In this document: one piece after another, positions 16,997 to 25,428 of the stretch
Position numbering within the stretch: the stretch's first letter is position 1
Layout of the letters: each line of letters begins with the position of its first letter
Notes under the pieces: model-generated
The model's database searches: none
Told to the model about the DNA's origin: nothing
What the model saw: the letters and a program-made list of their open reading frames with translations, nothing else
Translations under genes and position numbers: made by a program
NCBI RefSeq assembly: GCF_002259605.1
Contig: NZ_MWWR01000005.1
Location: forward strand, 121,521 to 185,520
From: Pseudoscardovia radai
GTDB lineage: Bacteria > Actinomycetota > Actinomycetes > Actinomycetales > Bifidobacteriaceae
DNA length: 64,000 bases
Direction of reading: 5' to 3'

Positions 16997-18076
16997 TCAG
17001 AACGGGCGGCGCGCGCCGTAGCCAATCGTGGTGTAGCCCGGAGCGCCGTAGCCTGGGGCGCCACCGTAACCTGGGGCGCCACCGCCGGGAGCGGCATATC
17101 CGGCATTGGGACCACCGTACCCGGCACCGGGGCCGCCGGGCGCACCGTACCCCACGCCAGGCTCGCCGGGCTCCGCGCCATTCCCGCGCGACTCCTGTGC
17201 GGCAAGCGACGCCACGGTCGCGGGCGCCGGAATCGGCGTCGGCACGCCGTACAGATTCGCCACCTTCGCCTGCAGCCGCGCCACACGCATCCGGTCGAGG
17301 CGGTCGTCGATCTCCTTCTGCTCGTGCAGCTCCACCGGCCGCTTGATACGCAGCACCCTCACGTAGAACGCCAGCAGGCCGGCCACCAGCAGCACATACA
17401 GCGGAATCGACACCATCAGCGGCATCTGGTCCCACGCGATGCCCATGCTCGAATACGCCAACTGCACAAGCCCCATATTCGACGCCATATGCACCACGAT
17501 GCAGGGCCACAGGCGCCCCGTCAGCTCGAACAGCGCACCCTGGAACAGCGCGAACAGCGCAATCGCCGGCACGAAGGTCCACACGGGATGCATCACCGTG
17601 AACAGCGCCGTCTGCGTGAGCATCGCGAGCCACGGCGCCGCAAGCCGCATGCGCCCGTACAGAACGCCGCGGAACATGTATTCCTCGCAGATCGGAGCCA
17701 CGATCACACCGAGCACCAGATACGAGGCGGCGTCCTCGTCGGCCATGTCGGTCTGGTAGTTGTCGGGCGACGGAAAGGCCGCCTCGAGCCCCGCGTACAG
17801 CGACTGCTCGATCGACGACATGACTATGAACGCCACGATGATGCCCAGCACGAGCGGAGCCGTCATATGCACACGAATCGGGCGCGACACCCCGCGCGTG
17901 CCTTTATAGAGGTAGACCAGCACCGGCAGCATGAGCAGATCGCAGACGATCGACAGCACCGCGTCGCTCGTATCCTGCAGCAGCACGGACATCGGCGTCG
18001 AAATCAGCACCCACGCAAGAAACGCCACCAATGGCGTGGTGATCATCCACCCTGCGTTGCGTCCCCGCTTGATCAT
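16997..18076 (-). CDS. CPBP-family intramembrane metalloprotease
   Basis: The protein is 359 residues with about eight predicted helices. The three CPBP (Abi) motifs are present: EEYMFRG, a His in the ALFTVMHP helix, and HMASN in the last core helix, which together form the glutamate/histidine active site within the membrane. The family includes CAAX-processing and bacteriocin-immunity proteases; the substrate here is unknown. The C-terminal 50 residues are a Gly/Pro/Tyr/Ala-rich repeat tail (GYGAPGG type) ending in GARRPF. The start at 18076 has AGGAGG nine bases upstream. Hairpin array 2 begins 165 bp upstream. Confidence 0.86.
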   Translation of the reverse strand: MIKRGRNAGWMITTPLVAFLAWVLISTPMSVLLQDTSDAVLSIVCDLLMLPVLVYLYKGTRGVSRPIRVHMTAPLVLGIIVAFIVMSSIEQSLYAGLEAAFPSPDNYQTDMADEDAASYLVLGVIVAPICEEYMFRGVLYGRMRLAAPWLAMLTQTALFTVMHPVWTFVPAIALFALFQGALFELTGRLWPCIVVHMASNMGLVQLAYSSMGIAWDQMPLMVSIPLYVLLVAGLLAFYVRVLRIKRPVELHEQKEIDDRLDRMRVARLQAKVANLYGVPTPIPAPATVASLAAQESRGNGAEPGEPGVGYGAPGGPGAGYGGPNAGYAAPGGGAPGYGGAPGYGAPGYTTIGYGARRPF

Positions 18077-18240
18077 GTGGTCCTGCCTCCTCGGGTTGGT
18101 GGGTTGTCCTTTCCCATACGATTTTCCCGACGATACCACCGCCGCTTGCCTGGTCGGCGGCCCGCCGACGGGGCGTCCGGCCACGGCACGCCCTACGCCT
18201 ATCGTACGGCCTCGGCCGGGTGTGCCGGCGCAAACCCGAC

Positions 18241-18906
18241 CGAGGGAGCACAATCGTGTGCCTTCGACGCCGGTTACACCCCTCACAGCGCCTCCCCACC
18301 GCCCTAACCCCCACCGAGGGTGCACAATCGTGCACCCTCGACCACGATTACCTCCACCCAACGCCCCATCCAGCACCCTAATCCCCACCGAGGGTGCAGA
18401 ATCGTGCACCCTCGACCGCGATTACACCCCTCACTGTGCCTCCCCACCGCCCTAACCCCCACCCAGGGAGCACAATCGTGCACCCTCGACCACGATTTAG
18501 TTGGAATCTGCCGGGTTCGAGAGGGACAACCCAGGCCGAGGGAGCAGAATCGCGCACCCTCGACCGCGATTACCCAGCCCGACACCCCCTTTCAGCACCC
18601 TAACCCCCACCGAGGGTGCAATCCCGTGCACCCTCGACCGCGATTACCCAGCCCGGCACCCCTCCCCACCACCCTAACCCCCACCGAGGGTGCAATCCTG
18701 TGCACCCTCGACCACAATTAGGGTGGAATCAGCCGGATTCAAGAGGGGCAATCAGGGTCGAGGGTGCACAATCGTGCACCCTCGACCGCGATTACCTCCG
18801 CCCCACGCCCCATTTGACAACCTAATCCCCACCGAGGGTGCAATCCCGTGCACCCTCGACCGCGAAAACTCATAGGAATCAGCCGGGAACGCACGGGGCA
18901 TCGTCG
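18241..18906. repeat. Phased hairpin array 2: nine family-C units at exactly 74 bp
   Basis: Units start at 18241, 18315, 18389, 18463, 18537, 18611, 18685, 18759 and 18833, every step 74 bp. The best units carry 10-bp arms GAGGGTGCAC and GTGCACCCTC around AATC. Units 6, 7 and 9 have 9-bp arms around a six-base loop (ATCCCG or ATCCTG). Most units continue with GACCGCGATTA or GACCACGATTA. Linkers fall into two classes: C-rich ending in TAACCCCCAC or TAATCCCCAC (units 1-3, 5, 6, 8), and one containing GGAATC then GCCGG (units 4, 7, 9). The array fills the gap between two divergent genes and ends 34 bp before the GH32 start, so any GH32 promoter lies within it. Confidence 0.92.
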
Positions 18907-18940
18907 GCGTGCCTTGCGGAGGCGGTGCGACAATGGTTGC

Positions 18941-20824
18941 ATGGCTACACCTTGTTTTTCATCCCACGGCTACGGCGACGTGGAGGTCTACGCGGAGCGG
19001 ATCGACGACGATGCGCCCGCGGCAATCACCGTGATGCGAACGAACGGGACCACGCCCACGCGATCCCATGACGATGCGGGGATCAGCGGCGCCGCGGGGG
19101 CGTTTGATGGCGGCGATATCGTGGCTCGTGCGGAATTCCCCAAGGGCCAGTGGCGCGCGCATCTGACGATTCCGCTCCCCGCTGACAGCACCACCGACGG
19201 CGCCACCAACCACAATCCCGACACCGCGAACGGCGCCTCCGCACCGGAATACACCCTCGTGCCGGTCAACGCGCGCATCGGCATCGCGTATCTGTCGGGC
19301 CGCGACGACATCCTCGACGCGGGCATCCGCTACGTCTGGCCTGTGCCGACGCCCGAGGCGCCGATGGACAAAGGCCGCGCATCCACGCATTTCCAGCCTG
19401 TCGCGCGCTGGATGAACGACCCGAACGGCCTGTGCTATTTCCAGGGCCGCTACCACATGTTCTATCAGTTCAATCCCTTCGGCTGGCAGTGGGATCAGAT
19501 GCACTGGGGCCACGCAGTCAGCCGCGACCTCGTGCACTGGACCGACCTTCCGGTGGCCCTCGATCCGCAGCCGAGCCTGTACCTCGACCGCACGGAAACG
19601 GGCGGCGCCTTCTCCGGCTCCGCCATCCCGATCGACGATGACGGCGTGCCATGCCCCGGCGACGAGGCGACGGCACTGGCCGTGTTCTTCACGCGCGACA
19701 TCACGCGCAAGGACGGCACCGAAAGCGTGCGCGACGAGTGGCAGGTTCGTGCCGTAAGCCACGACGGCGTGACCTTCGGCCCGGAGACCTGCATCGTGAG
19801 CCGCCACGACGGCGACAGCATCGACGGATTCTCCATCAACTTCCGCGACGCGAAGGTGGAGGCGGTTTTCGACGATTCCGGCGCCGTGCAATACAACACG
19901 ATGGCCGTGGCGACGAACCTCCCCGTCGACGGACCGACCGCGCCGCCGGCCGCCGCCATCGCGCTGTTCCGCACGGCCGGTCCGTGCGTGACGCGCAAGG
20001 ACTGGACCTACTGTGGCCCCGGTCTGCTCGATTCCTCGCATCCTGGCACGGCGTCGCTCGAATGTCCTGATTACTTCACGCTCGACGGAACCGACGTGGC
20101 CTGTGGTTCGCTGATGTTCTACACCGATCCGCAAGGGCGTTACGAGCCGGTCGGCTGGTACACGGGGCGTTTCGACGAACACGGCCTCATCGGCATCGAA
20201 TGCCGCGGCTACTGCGACTACGGTTCGGCGTGGTATGCCTCGCAGACCTTCCTCGAGCGCAAAGCCGGCCGCGAGCGCCGCATCCAGATTGGCTGGATTC
20301 CCGACTGGCATAAGATCCGCGTGGAGACGCCGAATGGCGTCAATGGTGCGATGACGCTCCCCCGCGAGCTGCATGTGGCGGATGACGGCCGTCTGACGGT
20401 TCGCCCCGTGCAGGAGGTGTACGACCTCATGCTCGGCGATATGCTGGCCGACGGCGATTGCGCGGAGGAGCCGGGCGACATCACGGTGCCGGGCAATGCA
20501 TGGTATGCGCGGCTCACTGACCTCGCCGACACGACGCGCATGGTGATTGCATGTGTGGAGGACGGCGGGGAAAGCCGCAAGATGGTGCTCACCCGCACGG
20601 TCGGGTCGGTGCGCATCTCCACCCTCGGCGCCGCGACCGACGGCATCGACTTCGACCTGGCGGTGCCCGACGCGCAGACCATCGAGGTGTTCTACGACCA
20701 CGGCATCGTGGAGGTGTTCGCCGACGGCAACGCCGCGACGCTGCTGTTCGCCGACGATCGCGACGATGGCGAGGTGGTGGTGCCGACCGCCGGCCATCTG
20801 ACGGTTCGCGCCCTGCGCGTGTAG
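18941..20824 (+). CDS. GH32 beta-fructosidase (sucrose/fructan hydrolase)
   Basis: The protein is 627 residues, longer than common bifidobacterial GH32 enzymes because about 145 residues precede the catalytic domain. The nucleophile motif is WMNDPNG (Asp160). The acid/base motif is ECPDYF (Glu374). The middle motif, usually RDP, reads FRDAK (Asp303), a Pro to Ala change beside the transition-state aspartate. The C-terminal beta-sandwich is present (TIEVFYDHGIVEVFAD). There is no signal peptide, so it should act in the cytoplasm on imported sucrose or short fructans. The start is the first ATG in frame with the domain; GGAGG is unusually far (18 bases) upstream. A terminator follows at 20928. 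Confidence 0.88.
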   Translation: MATPCFSSHGYGDVEVYAERIDDDAPAAITVMRTNGTTPTRSHDDAGISGAAGAFDGGDIVARAEFPKGQWRAHLTIPLPADSTTDGATNHNPDTANGASAPEYTLVPVNARIGIAYLSGRDDILDAGIRYVWPVPTPEAPMDKGRASTHFQPVARWMNDPNGLCYFQGRYHMFYQFNPFGWQWDQMHWGHAVSRDLVHWTDLPVALDPQPSLYLDRTETGGAFSGSAIPIDDDGVPCPGDEATALAVFFTRDITRKDGTESVRDEWQVRAVSHDGVTFGPETCIVSRHDGDSIDGFSINFRDAKVEAVFDDSGAVQYNTMAVATNLPVDGPTAPPAAAIALFRTAGPCVTRKDWTYCGPGLLDSSHPGTASLECPDYFTLDGTDVACGSLMFYTDPQGRYEPVGWYTGRFDEHGLIGIECRGYCDYGSAWYASQTFLERKAGRERRIQIGWIPDWHKIRVETPNGVNGAMTLPRELHVADDGRLTVRPVQEVYDLMLGDMLADGDCAEEPGDITVPGNAWYARLTDLADTTRMVIACVEDGGESRKMVLTRTVGSVRISTLGAATDGIDFDLAVPDAQTIEVFYDHGIVEVFADGNAATLLFADDRDDGEVVVPTAGHLTVRALRV

Positions 20825-20927
20825 GTGGCGGCGTCGAGGCGCGGCGGCGTCGAGGCGGCGGCACGCCTAGGCGGTTTGCCGTGAGGTAGCGACCGCAGGA
20901 CATCGCATCATCGCGCTGGTGCACCAG

Positions 20928-20962
20928 AAGGGGCCCGGTCGAGTCCATCGACCGGGCCCCTT
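20928..20962 (+). terminator. Hairpin terminator after GH32
   Basis: Perfect 15-bp arms (AAGGGGCCCGGTCGA and its complement) with a five-base loop; the following T-run is short (TT at the stem end). Confidence 0.65.
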
Positions 20963-21096
20963 CGTGCGCGACGATTGCCGCGCTCCCCTGTACGTCGCAC
21001 CGCGGGATCCCGAGCGCATCCCTCACGGTCGAGAGGTATCACCCCGCCCGGCGACCGGTCTGGTACGACGCACGTCTCTTCATTTCTTCTGTTTTT

Positions 21097-21145
21097 CAGT
21101 TCTTCCGCGTCTGCAGTTCTTGTGTCTGCAGTTCTTCCGCGTCTG
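21097..21145. repeat. Three short tandem repeats of CAGTTCTTCCGCGTCTG type
   Basis: Full copies at 21097 and 21129 flank a shorter version (CAGTTCTTGTGTCTG). The 557-bp convergent gap between GH32 and the DUF5067 gene also holds the GH32 terminator and a palindrome at 21286-21306 (CACGATG and CATCGTG, seven-base loop). No gene is seen. Confidence 0.6.
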
Positions 21146-21381
21146 CATATGTGCCGTCTGCTGAATTTGCTGTGTTCTTCTGTGTTTGCGAGACTCAATC
21201 CCTGACGTTCTCGCGCCGAGCCTCCCCAGACCGGGTCCCTTCGAATCGCCAGAAGATTGCGCTCTCGCTGTTATTCTAAGGCATGCACGATGAGGCATGC
21301 ATCGTGAGACATGCGTTGCGGAACGGATATCCGCGGTCGCGCAACCTAGGGCCGTCACAACCGCGGATCCGCCACCCGGCC

Positions 21382-22221
21382 TTAGGAGAGCTGGAAGGTA
21401 TGCGTCACCTTGGGGCCGTGGTACAGCGCGAGGCCCTCGACCTCCACCTGCACCGGCGAAGAATCGTCGAGCGTGTAGGCGACCGTCACAGTGGACGAGG
21501 AGCCGGGCTGCACCTGGGAGAGTTCGGACTGCGGGTCGTAGCCGGCCGGGCTCTGCGTGTAGATGGCCACGTCGAGGCTCACGCCGTTCTGATAGACATA
21601 CGGCATGAAGGCGGTGGCGAAGGATGTCGCCTCATCGCTGTTGTTCGTCCATTCGTAGGTCACCATCACGGTGTCCTTGCCGTTGTAGTCAGCACCGGCG
21701 CTGGTAGCGGACACAATCTTGAGGTGGTAGTCGCCCAGATCGCCCTCGGTATCCAGAGTCGAATCGCTCGCGGAGCTCGCGTCGGAGCTATCGGAGGTGT
21801 TGGAACTGTCGGAGGTGTTGGATGTGTCGGACGCAGACGTATCGGACGTCTCGCTCGACAGGCTTGCCGAAACCGACGACGTCGCCTCGTCGATCGCGTT
21901 CGAGGCCGCCTGCTGCATCACCAGCGTGATAACCATCGCGAGCACGCACAGTACGACGGCGGCGATGGACAGGCCGCGACCGGACTTCGGGCCGTCGGCA
22001 CGCGACGCGCGGATGCCGACGATGCCGAAGATCAACCCGAGGATGCCCAGCACGAATGCCGCGTTGTTGATAATCGGAATGAAGCTGAAGATGACGCCGA
22101 TGATGCCAAGCACAAGGCCTGCGATGGCCATGCCGGACACCTTCTTCGCCGCCGCGGGCTGGGTGCCCTGCGACTGCGGCGTGGTATCGGACTGGTAGCT
22201 CTTCTGCGGTTCGTCGCTCAT
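21382..22221 (-). CDS. Membrane protein with DUF4190 helices and a DUF5067 domain
   Basis: The protein is 279 residues. A polar N-terminus of about 25 residues leads into three predicted helices (GMAIAGLVLGIIGVIFSFIP, FVLGILGLIFGIVGI, GLSIAAVVLCVLAMVITLV), a DUF4190-like block. A Ser/Asp/Thr-rich spacer follows, then a C-terminal DUF5067 domain (DYHLKIVSAT, YEWTNNSDEATSF, YQNGVSLDVAIY, VQPGSSSTVTVAYTLDD, VQVEVEGLAL). DUF5067 is an immunoglobulin-like extracellular domain of unknown role in Gram-positive bacteria. The start at 22221 has AGGAG six bases upstream. It is divergent from the two-component system. Confidence 0.85.
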   Translation of the reverse strand: MSDEPQKSYQSDTTPQSQGTQPAAAKKVSGMAIAGLVLGIIGVIFSFIPIINNAAFVLGILGLIFGIVGIRASRADGPKSGRGLSIAAVVLCVLAMVITLVMQQAASNAIDEATSSVSASLSSETSDTSASDTSNTSDSSNTSDSSDASSASDSTLDTEGDLGDYHLKIVSATSAGADYNGKDTVMVTYEWTNNSDEATSFATAFMPYVYQNGVSLDVAIYTQSPAGYDPQSELSQVQPGSSSTVTVAYTLDDSSPVQVEVEGLALYHGPKVTHTFQLS

Positions 22222-22354
22222 AACTCTCCTCTCATATCGACCGTCTCGTATATGGACGCCCCTTGCATGAGGCCGTTTCCTTTCCGGAACCGTTCCTCTT
22301 GCGAGTTCTCTTCCGAGGGCTTCTCCCGGGGTTCGATTCCCGAAATCGTCGCCA

Positions 22355-22373
22355 GGGAATCGTTGCGATTCCC
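22355..22373. promoter_or_regulatory. Short palindrome in the divergent DUF5067/kinase intergenic region
   Basis: GGGAATCG and CGATTCCC are separated by TTG, and a related CGATTCCCGAAATCG lies just upstream. It may be a regulator site. Otherwise the 473-bp gap shows nothing recognisable. Confidence 0.35.
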
Positions 22374-22694
22374 GAGACAGTCTGTTGTTGTTGCTCTGTT
22401 GTTGCTTTTTCTCCGGTCGTTCCCCTGATGGGTCATTCCCCGAGGTTGATTGCCACTGTATGGACATTCCGAATCCGCCGACAGTGTCCGACATGCCATA
22501 TCGAGATGAACGAAAGGACAATGGCGCCGATATATCGGTCTCGCGTAAGGTGGCGGTTAAGATAAGCGTGACTGGAACGAAGCGCGCCTAAAACGCGCGG
22601 CGGCGGAAACGCCGACCGGCACGTCATGTCGCGCCTCGCGTCAGACGATGGGCACAGGCGGAACAAGGCACAAGCAAGAAGGGAGGTGGCGGGA

Positions 22695-24353
22695 ATGGAA
22701 CCGCACAGCACCACGCAACACGGCAGCACCATGCTCCCCGTGTCGCCCTCGGCTGCGCCCGACGGCGACACCGCCGATACCTCCACGGGTTTCACCTCGT
22801 CGAAACTCGCCACATTCGTCGTCACCGTCATATGCATGGTGTCGAATTTCATCACGATGATCATGGCCGCCCACGCGACGCCCGTCATCACGGACAAGGC
22901 CCCGTGGCTGGTCATCATCGCGACTTTCGGCATCGCGCTGGTGCCGCTGGCGCTGAGACATCGCGACGACTCCGCCGAAAGCCTGGACAGGCTCTCCATC
23001 ACCGCCGCCGTCCTGACCCTGCTGCTGCCCATCGGCCCCGCCTTCGCCGCAACGATGCTGGGCTCGCTGATCGCCCGGCGCACGTCGAATATACAGAACA
23101 ATCGGCTGGTGTGGATGCAGGCGATATCCATCATCGTCACCAGCTTCCGCGACGCTTTCCTTCCCGGCGACGGGTCGATCATCCGCATGATCCTCACCGA
23201 CAGCCACAATCCGGACGTCGCCTCCGCCGCGCCGCCCCAGGCAACGGTGCTTATCACCGACCTCATCTGCGCAATCGTCTGGATTCTCATGGCCGTGCTC
23301 ATCGGTCTCAACGAGCGCCATCGCGCCGTCGCGGACACAGCCGTGCGAAAAAGCACCCTCGAGCAGACGAAAACCAAGGAGATCCAGTCGGCCCTCATCA
23401 GCCAGCAGTTCGCGGATGCCGTCGCCGCCGAAGCGCATGACACGCTGGCGCATAGCCTGACGGATATCGCCATGAACTCGAACCTCATTCGCTTCCGCGC
23501 CGAACAGATCACCAAGGCGGCCCGGGCGAATGCCGCGGGCAGTCCGGAAGCCAACACGGCGCATGCCGCGACCATCCCCACTCCGCGCCATACTGATCCG
23601 CCCTTCCCGGACGTCACCGAGCCCACGGCTGTCGGTACTGGCTCAGACTCCAGCGCCAACTCTGTCTCCGGCCCCGGTTCCGACAGCATTCTGGAACAGG
23701 CATCGGATACCGAAACGACGGCCGCTTTCGCCGCGACGGCAGATATCGCGCGCCTCGCCGAGGATATCGCCATGTATGCGGAGAATATCCGCCGCGAGGC
23801 CGCGGGAGCGCTTGACGAAACGCATGGCATCATCGACGTGCTGCGGCATCCCGACCGGGAAGACAATATTCTTATGCCGCGTCAGGAGATTTCGCTGGCT
23901 TACGATTCACTGAAGGCGCTGTTGGAGGATGCGCGCAGCGCGGGCCTGAGAATCGACACCTGGATTAACCTCGAGAACTGCGAGGCACTCGATCCGGCCA
24001 TCAGCACACTCGCCTACCGAATCGTGCAGGAAGGCCTGACGAACGCGCAACGGCATGCGCCCGGCACCACCGTGTCCCTTCAGGTCAGATGTGCCGAGGG
24101 CGACGGCGTGTCCATCGATATATCGAACGAGGCACCCGACGAAAACGCTCCGATCACCGCAGACGCACCATCCGCCACCGCCGATACACGCAAAACCGCC
24201 GATACACGCAAGCTGGGCGGAACCGGGCTCGCGGCCCTGAAACAGCGCGTCGAATCCGTCGGCGGATCCATGCTCTACGGACTCAACTGGAGGCATGTCT
24301 TCAATCTGCATGTCTCCCTGCCGCAGGAACCGCTGGCAGAAACCGCTGATTGA
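22695..24353 (+). CDS. NarL-type sensor histidine kinase with an inserted low-complexity segment
   Basis: The protein is 552 residues. About five predicted membrane helices (residues 38-205) precede a HisKA_3 dimerisation helix with AEAHDTLAHSL (phospho-acceptor His248) and a C-terminal HATPase domain (N-box AYRIVQEGLTNAQRHA, GGTGLAALKQRV). Between the first and second dimerisation helices (about 276-350) is an Ala/Pro/Ser/Thr/Asp-rich insert absent from typical members; helical sequence resumes at FAATADIARLAEDIA. The start at 22695 has GGGAGGT upstream. It pairs with the LuxR-type regulator 117 bp downstream. The signal is unknown; no target operon is adjacent. Confidence 0.87.
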   Translation: MEPHSTTQHGSTMLPVSPSAAPDGDTADTSTGFTSSKLATFVVTVICMVSNFITMIMAAHATPVITDKAPWLVIIATFGIALVPLALRHRDDSAESLDRLSITAAVLTLLLPIGPAFAATMLGSLIARRTSNIQNNRLVWMQAISIIVTSFRDAFLPGDGSIIRMILTDSHNPDVASAAPPQATVLITDLICAIVWILMAVLIGLNERHRAVADTAVRKSTLEQTKTKEIQSALISQQFADAVAAEAHDTLAHSLTDIAMNSNLIRFRAEQITKAARANAAGSPEANTAHAATIPTPRHTDPPFPDVTEPTAVGTGSDSSANSVSGPGSDSILEQASDTETTAAFAATADIARLAEDIAMYAENIRREAAGALDETHGIIDVLRHPDREDNILMPRQEISLAYDSLKALLEDARSAGLRIDTWINLENCEALDPAISTLAYRIVQEGLTNAQRHAPGTTVSLQVRCAEGDGVSIDISNEAPDENAPITADAPSATADTRKTADTRKLGGTGLAALKQRVESVGGSMLYGLNWRHVFNLHVSLPQEPLAETAD

Positions 24354-24470
24354 CATTCGAAACGCTGGCGAAAACTCCAAACCGTTGACCGAGATCCGAA
24401 ACCACTGCCCCAAACCACCGACCGAATCCCGGAACCATCGTTTCGCCGTCATTCGCGCGGTTCCACTACC

Positions 24471-25145
24471 ATGGAACGCGTGACCGACACCACACCCATT
24501 CGACTCATCATCGCGGACGACGATCCGCTGGTCCGTCAAAGCCTCGAGCTGCTGCTCGCGCAGGCTTCGGACGGCCGCATCGACGTCGTCGCGACCTGCG
24601 CCGATGGACAGGAGACGATCGCCGCCGCGGAGCAGAAGAATCCCGATGTCATTCTCATGGACATGGCCATGCCCCATCTCGACGGCATCGAGGCCACGCT
24701 CCGCATCAAAAGCGCCAATCCTGACGTGCGCATTCTCATCCTCACATCGCTGTCACCGCGCAACGCGGTCGAGCGCGCCGTGGAGAAAGGCGCGGACGGC
24801 TTCATTTCCAAGGCCGACGATATCCGGGATATGGTGCGGCATATCACCGAGGTGCACGCCGGCCGGCCGCAGTTCAGCCCGTCCAGTCAGCAGCAGCTCC
24901 TCGCCGATATGCGCGCGACGCGCCTCAACTCGCGTGAGGACGAGGCCCGGCGGCTGCTGGATTCCCTCCCGGAACGCGAACGCGAGACCGTCATCCATGC
25001 GGCCAAAGGGCTGAGCAACCAGGAGATCGCGCTGCAGATGTGCATCAGCGAACGAACCGTGAAGGCGCATCTGATGTCGGCCTGCGACAAACTCGGCATG
25101 AACCGCGTCATGCTCGCCCGTCTCGTCGAACGCGCCGGGCTGTAA
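24471..25145 (+). CDS. NarL/LuxR-family response regulator
   Basis: The protein is 224 residues. The receiver domain has IIADDD (14-18), phospho-acceptor Asp64 (VILMDMAMPHLDG), LTSLSP and Lys in FISKADD. A longer than usual linker (about 130-160) joins it to a LuxR helix-turn-helix (LPERERETVIHAAKGLSNQEIALQMCISERTVKAHLMSACDKLGM). It should act as the partner of the upstream kinase. The start at 24471 lacks a clear Shine-Dalgarno; no better start is near. The gap between the genes is A/C-rich with short repeats. Hairpin array 3 begins 35 bp after the stop. Confidence 0.9.
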   Translation: MERVTDTTPIRLIIADDDPLVRQSLELLLAQASDGRIDVVATCADGQETIAAAEQKNPDVILMDMAMPHLDGIEATLRIKSANPDVRILILTSLSPRNAVERAVEKGADGFISKADDIRDMVRHITEVHAGRPQFSPSSQQQLLADMRATRLNSREDEARRLLDSLPERERETVIHAAKGLSNQEIALQMCISERTVKAHLMSACDKLGMNRVMLARLVERAGL

Positions 25146-25179
25146 GGAGCCCGGGCAACGAGGGCGGCGGAATCGGCAC

Positions 25180-25428
25180 CGAGGGTGCGCGCAATTGCAC
25201 CCTCGACCGCGATTACCCCCGCCAAGGACGGCCCAAACCCGCCTAACCCGCGCCCAAGGTGCACAATCGTGCGCCCTCGACCGCGATTGCACCCGCCACA
25301 CCCGCTCACAGGCCATCTAACCGGCACCCAAGGTGCGCAATCGTGCGCCCTCGACCGCGATTACCCCCGGCGCAGACGCCCCAAACCCGCCTATCCCGCA
25401 CCCAAGGTGCACAATCGTGCGCCCTCGA
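25180..25428. repeat. Phased hairpin array 3: four family-C units at exactly 74 bp
   Basis: Units start at 25180, 25254, 25328 and 25402. Stems are the family-C palindrome with an altered 5' arm (CCAAGGTGCAC) in units 2-4, opposite GTGCGCCCTCG; the following GACCGCGATTA is kept in units 1 and 3 and nearly in unit 2. Linkers are C-rich on the + strand. The fourth unit lies inside the 3' end of the HNH nuclease gene. Confidence 0.88.

Noticed and set aside
18304..18942. Small open frames encoding CTL-containing peptides in the 18-kb array
   Set aside because: They are translations of the hairpin repeats on either strand, differ in frame between units and have no ribosome-binding sites.
21286..21306. 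CACGATG/CATCGTG palindrome as a regulator site
   Set aside because: It lies between convergent genes far from any start codon and is only seven bases per arm; kept as a note only.
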